64,000 nt of DNA from Fusarium oxysporum f. sp. lycopersici 4287. Taxonomy: Eukaryota; Ascomycota; Sordariomycetes; Hypocreales; Nectriaceae. The DNA is taken from NCBI RefSeq assembly GCF_000149955.1, contig NC_030994.1:434001-498000 (forward strand), read 5' to 3'. Every line of letters begins with the position of its first letter. The first letter of the stretch is position 1. This document shows positions 57,062 to 64,000 of the stretch, one piece after another. The position numbers and the translations under genes were made by a program. Under the pieces are notes generated by a model. It was not told the origin of the DNA, searched no databases, and saw only the letters and a program-made list of their open reading frames with translations.

Positions 57062-57632
57062 CTAACTGTCTATCATGTCGTCCATGTCACGCTTCCAAAC
57101 TGATGATTTGGTCAGTGGGCTGTCAATATCATCTGGCATGACTTCACACATGACAGTGGTCACCGTTGATCCCTCAGGAGTCAGCCAGGAACAGGCACCA
57201 GGTTTGGCTTCGAACCGCGGGAGTTGAAGCCACAGAATTCCTGCCCTGAATAAAGAAGCTTTCCACAAAATCTTATTGATGTGTATATCGCCACGATCGA
57301 ATTCGATTTCCATGGCTCGGTCCTTGTTGTGCGTATTCGTTGTGTTTCAATCACGGCACAGCATCCACTTGTGTTTTGGAGTTCCGTGTATTTTTATCGC
57401 ACTCGGAATCGTGTCCGTGTCTAGCAAGGAACCCGCGTATAAGGATCCGATAACTTGATCACAATTAATCCCAATCTCCGCGTATAATAGATCCGATATC
57501 ACAGCCAATTCAGATTTACGTACCAGATGCGAAATCATCCCAATGCAAGTTCCCCTCAGTGCAAGTGAGTTCTTCAGTTAAAGTCCAGAACCTGGTCTCT
57601 GCATTTGCTGGGGTCCCTGCATTAGCTTCCAT
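57062..57632 (-). CDS. Hypothetical two-exon gene
   Basis: ATG 57632 opens a 36-codon exon (RFWTLTEELTCTEGNLHWDD) ending at donor GTACGT (57523). A second frame ending at 57062 encodes INKILWKASLFRAGILWLQL and an acidic end. The acceptor joining them is not clear. The composition of both parts looks like real protein. No family is recognised. Confidence 0.3.
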
Positions 57633-57642
57633 TGCCAAGGAA

Positions 57643-60600
57643 TGGGATAAGAAGAGTTCTAGACTTGAGTTCAGCGGGTGCTCAGTGGCGCTGTCATTGT
57701 ACTGCGTCTGCTGCCACTGATGTTGTTGCCGTTTTTCCTTACCAAAAACGGACCTGAAGCTGGAATTTTCATTGTTTCTATTGCCACTTTTGAAGGTTTG
57801 ATGGTGATACAGTCGCTTCAGCCGATGACGACGGTGACACTTAGTGGCAGGACGGCAGTTGATTGAACCACTGTATTCGGATTTGCGCTTGATACGAATA
57901 AGTGGTGACAATCAAGTCTCTCCTGAGTGGGAGACGCTGACCTGTAGTGATCCCCTGTCAGGTTGTTTTAATGCCCACAAATATTGGTCTAATTTGAGAT
58001 CAGTGCCACAACGAGAGCATCATGCAAGTTGATGTCAATCGAGTGCATTTTTGTGTCGTTGAAGGTAGTCGTAAGTGCCGGGATACTGACGTCTTCAATT
58101 TCTTCGTCGATTTGAAGCCAGTCGCTTCGATGTGTCGATGTCTAGAATGCAATCAGCACTTTCAGTTGGGTCCTTATCAGCAAATAGGAGCAAGACCTGT
58201 AAACTTGTCAGCGCATAAACTCGCCTGAATGATCAGCGCGAATATGCACAGAGATTTGCTGAACTTTATGTTTGAAACATCAAATTGGAAGCAATGCATG
58301 CCAAACGTGGTGTTTGACGTGCATCGTATCGGAAATTGGAGCGGGCGGAAATGGCTGCCGTCCAAATCTGTGTCTCGTCTCGAAGGCCGTGTCGTTCTTG
58401 TATCAACGTCGTACCTACATATCCAACCAGTACTTTCGGCCTGTCCAAGATGAAGTGGCCTAAGAATGGGAGAGAACATGCGAATGAAATTGAAGAGGCC
58501 AGCGCTGAATGGTGGATGACTGCTCACCGAGATGGGTTCGATGCAGCAAATGTGAGCCCTCAGGTGCCCTTTCGTTGCATGAGGCAGCCTGTGCGGGAAG
58601 CATTTCGGAGTATCTGTCAGCGTCATTAGATGCTGATCGATCCAATGACTGGAGACATGGCTCGACTTGCGAAGTTCCACGTCAGTCGTAATTGGAACCG
58701 CAACGAGCGCTTGTACCTGTTGCCGATGCATCTGGCAAGGTCCGGAGAAAGGTGACAAGATCCCATCAGCGCAGACGGAAAGACGGAGGGTTATAGCTTG
58801 AGACACAAAGCGATCAGCTCGACCTCGGCCTACTGACATCGTATCTCGGCCCTCAGTCAGCGTTCTTCAGCTCTATGCCGGGTTTGGTGACTTGCAGCGG
58901 CAACCAGAACGTCGTAAAGTGTAGAAGACATCGTCGCTTGACCCGAACAGCGCGGACTCGGTGGGATCTTCAGCTCCATGAATATTGGAGGAGTTGACAG
59001 AACCCAATACGCAGATGGGAAGACTGAGCTTGGTATCGAGACGCGAAGCTATTTAACTTGACCTATGCTTGACGTCAGCGTAACTATATACGCAGTCAGT
59101 GTCCCAAACTGTTTGCCCTTAGTGCCTCTTGGGCGCTATTCGAGGGTTGGGGAATGGGGAGCTTCTGGTACAGCGGCCAGACGTAAACGATGAAGTCGGC
59201 ATCTACGATCAAGTGTCAGAGTTTTTTAACATATGTAGGCGCATCTATACTCTTCGAGGCAATCACAAGGTACGAGACAGGGGCGTGGCTTGTTACTGTA
59301 CGAGGACCATGAGCTCAAGATCAATGCCGGTCATTATGTCCTTTCGACTGACTCTCAGTGCCTGTTAGTGGCTGCTCGACGGGGTGAAATGGCAAGGAGC
59401 ATGTGGCATAGCGATCGGATGTCAGTTGTCAAGTCGATATTATTGTTTGCCCGAGCGATAGAGTCGTGGAAGCGGCATCCTCACTGGTTGCCATTGTGTC
59501 TAGAAACCATCAGCATCATTCAAAGCACGCAGAGAGTGTGTAAGATCGCCGTCGTTGCTCGGTGTTACACGGGCAATGAAAACTTGAAGCCGATGCCCAT
59601 CGTCGTGGGCCCCTTCAACATACCACTAGTGCTCCGCCGAGGTTATTCAACGGCAAAGGGGTTGAGAAGCGTGTCCGGCGCCGCGGTTGGACATTGATCG
59701 TAAGGTCAGTATGCGTAAAGGTCCGGAGGCCGCCTCTTCATCGATCACAATGGTATCTAGGCATCATCAACACTCTTCGGCAATTGAGACCGAGCACTTA
59801 CAGAGGCTGAACAAGTTGCACGAGTCGGCGAAGAGCACAGGTGATTCCCTGGGCTGTTAGTGCTGAATTGCGCTGACTCTGACTCACCTCTGGTCGCACT
59901 CCGGAGCCCAGAAATCGGGAGCTTCTCGAAAGGTGCATGAGAGTGCAGACACTGCTCCGTGCTCTACAAGTATCCAAAGCTCCAAATTGGTATCGATCCT
60001 CCTGTGTGGTGTCAGTCTGAGGCAAGTCGATGGATCTAGAGAATTGGTGTGTATCTGGCATATCTGTCGAATGTCAATTCACATGTCAAGAGAAGCCCAA
60101 GCTCAATGGCAACGTCCCTGGATCACCATTGAGTCCAGGTTGTCGTCAGCACTCTTCAGTAGATGGAAGATGTTTGAGCAGGCGGCGAGAAGCACATGGC
60201 AGTTGTCTGGGTTGATTAGTGCTGAGTGTTTGTCATTTGTACTTCTTTCTATCAACGCAGTTGATGTCCAGACACCGAAGGGTTGCTGAGAGTATATGAG
60301 TGCGGTCTTCTTCGTATGCTCCTATGAGCACTCATGATGATAGCGCTCTGCATTCGAGCCACACTGAGTCCGTAGGAAACTTGTCGTCAGGAGTCAAGCA
60401 CCTGTATCTCATTATCAGACATGCTTTCCGAAGGACATGTTTCTGGGCAAGGAACTGATGCTGTCACTCACATATGGCGGGCTTAGCTACAGTAGATGTT
60501 TGATTCAGAAGCATCATCGAGGGCCGCCTGTCAATCTGTAAGTAGTTAAATCCGCCACTGACCAAAGACGAGTCGTAGTAGGTCATGGTATGTCAGCATC

Positions 60601-62077
60601 TAGTCGGTAAATTCTCCAGCGACATCGAAACTTGGGGGCAGTACCTGCTAGCAGGCTTGAATGGCATCGACATGCTTGGAAAGGTGAATGCATGGCGCTT
60701 CTGAGACTGGAAATATTTTAGCTGGGTGCTTGCTGCAGCGTTGTCGCCCTACTCGCCTTCACCTGCTGATTCATGGGCAGCCCTCTTCGTTATGGCCGCA
60801 AGGTCAATCGCAGTCGGACACGGTCGGACAACGAGGTGTGGCTGCATCTCATCAGTAGCGGTCCTGGTGACAAACTGGACAGTACCTCTGAGCAGATTTG
60901 CTACCTGTCAACAAATTGGTTTGGTTGGTCTCACATGGCGTTGGCAAATGCCGCACGATCTGTATCGTCAGTTAGCCAGGCGGTCTGGTATGATGGACAT
61001 AGAACCTACCGAGAAAGGTGAATGGTGGAAGCAGGACTAAGAGAAAGCGACTCTGCAGCGAAGTCCGGATAGGATCAGCGACAACTCAAGGGGCGAGGAT
61101 ATCGGAGGGTCGAACGAAGGTGGCCTTGGTCCTGCGAAGAGGCTTGTTGACCCCAGCTGTAGATTGGCAACAGTGACGATATTCGAATAGCGCGCCGCAT
61201 TGGGCTTCTTCTCCTCTACATGGGCAGCAGCGTCACCGCAGACATGCTCAGCTTCAAAAACGAGTAATGAAAGAAAGCTTTCTCCGTTGCCCTCGGCGTG
61301 CTAAGTTCTCTGTGCTGATATAAGGTCTCAGTCACAGGTTTCAACTGCAAATAACACCGGCGTGCCACATGGACTGGGGCAGTGTTGATACCTTGTCTGG
61401 GGTTGCAAAAGCAGTCTTTGACTGTCAATATGCGAATCGATGGTGGCAGAACAGACATACATAGTGCTTAACCATGGCCGAGATATCCCCTGCTCGAAGA
61501 CCCTTGAGATGCTTCGAAGGGCAAATTGATGCTCTGATCAGTCAAGATTTAGCTAAGCCGGGTCAATGAAGAAGTATTCTCGGCCCGCTTGCCTCAGCCG
61601 CTTATTTACAAGGAGCCATCTTTGGGGAGGCCAGTCGTGTTGGCCATGGTGAGCAATCGGAGGGGTATGTCTGGGTCTCATCAGTAAACTCCTATCAACA
61701 AAAGATGAAACAGTACATTGATGCTTGCAACGTGGTCGTAGTGTCTATAACGGTTCAGTAGCTTCGTCATCACCCTCGTTTCCATCCTCTGCACGAGCGT
61801 CTATCACCAAGCTTCATACTCGAGTCAACCCGGAATTTGGTCGTGGAAATGGCGCTGACTTACCATTAACCTCCGGTGATGTTTTCCAGCGGGAACTCAG
61901 CTTCATCGCTTGAATAGTGGTGGCTTTTGTCTATTGTTAGATGATGGATCAGGGTTGTCAGCTTAGTTGTGAATCATGGCAACATTGTTCCAGTGCAGCT
62001 AAAGTCAGTATATCGAGATCTGAGCTCGAGAAGCTTGGCCAGCAACTGCGGGCTGCAATTTGTGACTGCCAACTTGA
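57643..62077. other. Gene-poor stretch, 4.4 kb
   Basis: Only short open frames on both strands, none with splice structure or recognisable composition. Two pieces near 59820-59870 and 60180-60230 resemble each other (GTTAGTGCTGAATTG and GATTAGTGCTGAGTG), suggesting an old duplication. It may hold regulatory DNA or a non-coding transcript; nothing in the sequence shows this. Confidence 0.5.
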
Positions 62078-62290
62078 CATTCCGCTTGGAAAATGATGGT
62101 TCTGTTGATGAAGGGTGATGATTGATGGCAGACAGATGATGGGATTTGGATGTCGAGATGGCTGATGGATGATGGATGATTCTGCTTGAGGTTCAGGCTT
62201 GTGAATGGGAGCTCAATATTTCCGCTTGAAATGAAGAGTCCGTTGAGGAACGGCGATGGGCGATTGATGATGAAAGACGGTGGGGAGGGG
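62078..62290 (+). repeat. Imperfect duplication rich in GATG upstream of the PLAC8 gene
   Basis: Two segments (about 62078-62140 and 62211-62290) share ATTCCGCTTG and TTGATGA-type words in the same order, set in a run of GATGATGG-like repeats. They probably grew by slippage. Confidence 0.5.
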
Positions 62291-62621
62291 AGATTGATGA
62301 TTGTGTTGAAGTGATAAATGAAGATGGATGATGGGCGATGGAAAATGAGGAACTGGGGAACTGAGGCGGCTCACGATCAGCTCTTGCCATTTCATTTGTT
62401 CCCGTGGCCTTGCCATGTCTTCAGGAAGGCATCACCACTGTTTCCAGGAAGCAACGCGACAGTGCTTTCACCTGCCATTTGCATGCATCTTTGACTCAAC
62501 ACCTTCTCTTCTCATCACCATCCTCTCAAACTCTTCATCATCTTCATCACTCTTGTTTATCACTGCATTATCATCATTCTTTTCCTTGCCCTTATCGCCA
62601 CTTGTCGTCTCACTATACACC

Positions 62622-63766
62622 ATGGAGAAGCCGTTCGCTGGACAATGGCTGTACGATGATGAAGATCTCGCCCCAGTCAACGTCCTATGGAAAGCAATTT
62701 TCTGCCCTTGCATTGTTTACGGTCGATCCAAAAAGAGCTACGGTGATGCTGTCAACAGGGAGTATGAATATGATTCACCCCCAAATGGCCATGTCAGATT
62801 CAGAGTCAGCAAGAAAGGAATCGTCGATACACATGAGGAATACTAGTCGAAGCCTCTAAAGAGCCCGGCAATTTCTGTTCCCTGCTTGAAATTCGCTGCC
62901 TGCTTGCCTTGTAGGTGTCCCTTTGCAAGTCAACCACTCTAACATGTCTAGTCTATGGTATTTTGATCTCCAGACTGCGTTCAGATGTTCGCGATCTCTA
63001 CAACATCCAAGGAACCCGTAATGAAGACAAATTATATGGCTGCTGCTATCCATATGACACCCTCATTCAGATCGAACACGAACTCATCAATCATGGACAT
63101 CATCGGAGACGCAGTTGCTGTGGGTATGAGACCGAACCTTCAATGACCACATCCTTGAGCACTTCTAGATCGCACAGCAAGGTCACCACTTGTGATACGG
63201 AACCCGATGAAAGCCTTCCATGCATTCCCGAAGGTTCATCCGAGTGCACGTCTTCAACCTCATCTGCAAGCAGCCGAAGCAAGCCCCGGGAGAGATCAAT
63301 CGCTCAAGATCCGGTTGCACTCACCGACGCAACGCTTGACCACAGTCATGACCTCTCCAAAGATCCAAAAGGACCATATCGAACCAACGCACCTCACCGG
63401 TTGAAGGATGACAGTTCTGCTCCTGTGTATCCTCCTTCAATTCATCAACTTCGAACCGATACAAAGGCACCTGCCAGTCCACCTGCAGTTCATCGACACG
63501 ATTTGTTTCAGGACGCAGGCGAGACGAATGAGACCCAGCCCAATCACGATATTGGATTCGATCGAGTTGAAACATACCGAGCTAGTCCTGATCATCAGCT
63601 TCGGCAAGACGAAAAGACACCAGGAGCGTTTCCTTCATCTCATCATTTGCACCATGATACGGTGATCCGGACCAAAGCACCACGGCAGCACATGCTTGAA
63701 GATGATGAGCAAGGTCCGAGCAGGTCGGGAACTCGTGGACCACACCATCTTCATGAGGACAAGTGA
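62622..63766 (+). CDS. PLAC8-domain protein with a repetitive tail (353 aa)
   Basis: Exons 62622-62804, 62847-62910 and 62952-63766. The PLAC8 domain covers ~1-125: WKAIFCPCIVYGRSKK (Cys28, Cys30), a hydrophobic middle (VPCLKFAACLPFYGILISRL), DLYNIQG, and GCCYPYDTL (Cys113-Cys114). The domain usually has more Cys in its C-terminal pair than seen here (CCYPY instead of CCCPC). PLAC8 proteins are membrane-associated and linked to metal tolerance or cell-size control in plants. The tail after ~145 is Ser/Thr-rich, then has imperfect units of the form His-x-Leu-x-x-Asp-x-x-x-Ala/Thr-Pro. Intron 2 has a CTAAC branch. Confidence 0.75.
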
Positions 63767-64000
63767 GGAAGGCGAGGAAAGCGGCGAGGTCAAGAGGCCA
63801 GATGACAATTCGGTGGAATATTATTATGATTCAACCTCAAACACGGCAGTAGTATTATCACTTGATAGGGGCTTACAATAGATATATCTTCAACTGCAAC
63901 CTCATGCGACCATGGCGGTAGAGTGTATGTTGTTACTGAAGCATTGGTGCAAGATGTCCAGGCTTTATGGTCACATATGGTCTCTGAGTTGGCAGGCTAT

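Noticed and set aside
1..64000. CRISPR arrays, operons, riboswitches, prokaryotic promoters
   Set aside because: No direct-repeat array with spacers; gene structure is eukaryotic with introns.

Overview
The window looks like about 64 kb of nuclear DNA from a filamentous ascomycete, most likely Fusarium or a close Hypocrealean relative. Most genes carry several short introns (about 37-66 nt) with GTAAGT-like donors, CTAAC-like branch points and YAG or AAG acceptors. There are no operons. Genes such as srp54, hem3, gcv3, ysa1 and tem1/spg1 have typical fungal form. Many broken genes carry only in-frame TAA or TAG stops, as left by RIP (repeat-induced point mutation, C to T).

Positions 1-24,000 look like an accessory block: AT-rich spacers, a 210-base assembly gap, no housekeeping genes, and unrecognised genes of which many are decayed. 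Three genes (7.2-8.0 kb, 11.8-12.4 kb, 17.0-18.6 kb) form one paralogous family. Around them are five loci, with a sixth possible, in which one reading frame can be followed through premature TAA/TAG codons: left edge, 5.7-7.0 kb, 10.6-11.6 kb (very degraded), 15.2-16.6 kb, 19.6-20.9 kb and 21.0-21.6 kb. Two of these encode AT-hook-like proteins.

Positions 25,000-38,000 hold metabolic and accessory-type genes: a nitrilase family enzyme, an MFS transporter and a Zn2Cys6 regulator side by side (a possible small cluster), a Nudix ADP-sugar pyrophosphatase, a dynamin-like GTPase with 15 exons including a 10-nt micro-exon, and an M20 carbamoylase-type amidase preceded by a tandem duplication.

Positions 38,000-64,000 look like core chromosome: an aspartic protease pseudogene, srp54, an FMN-binding split-barrel protein, a type-B carboxylesterase, a zinc alcohol dehydrogenase, a DJ-1/HSP31-like protein, a secreted proline-rich protein, hem3 and gcv3 tail to tail, the Ras-like GTPase tem1/spg1, a group of small single-pass membrane proteins, a gene-poor stretch, and a PLAC8 protein.

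The most unusual signal is a 45-bp GC-rich hairpin element present four times between 39 and 52 kb. Two copies are identical, and one makes up most of an intron of tem1/spg1, starting three bases after the 5' splice site. Other notable signals are the three-member family, the recurrent TAA/TAG-only decay, and the cluster of four small membrane proteins at 52.7-54.8 kb. No searches were run; family names rest on motifs read from the translated sequence.
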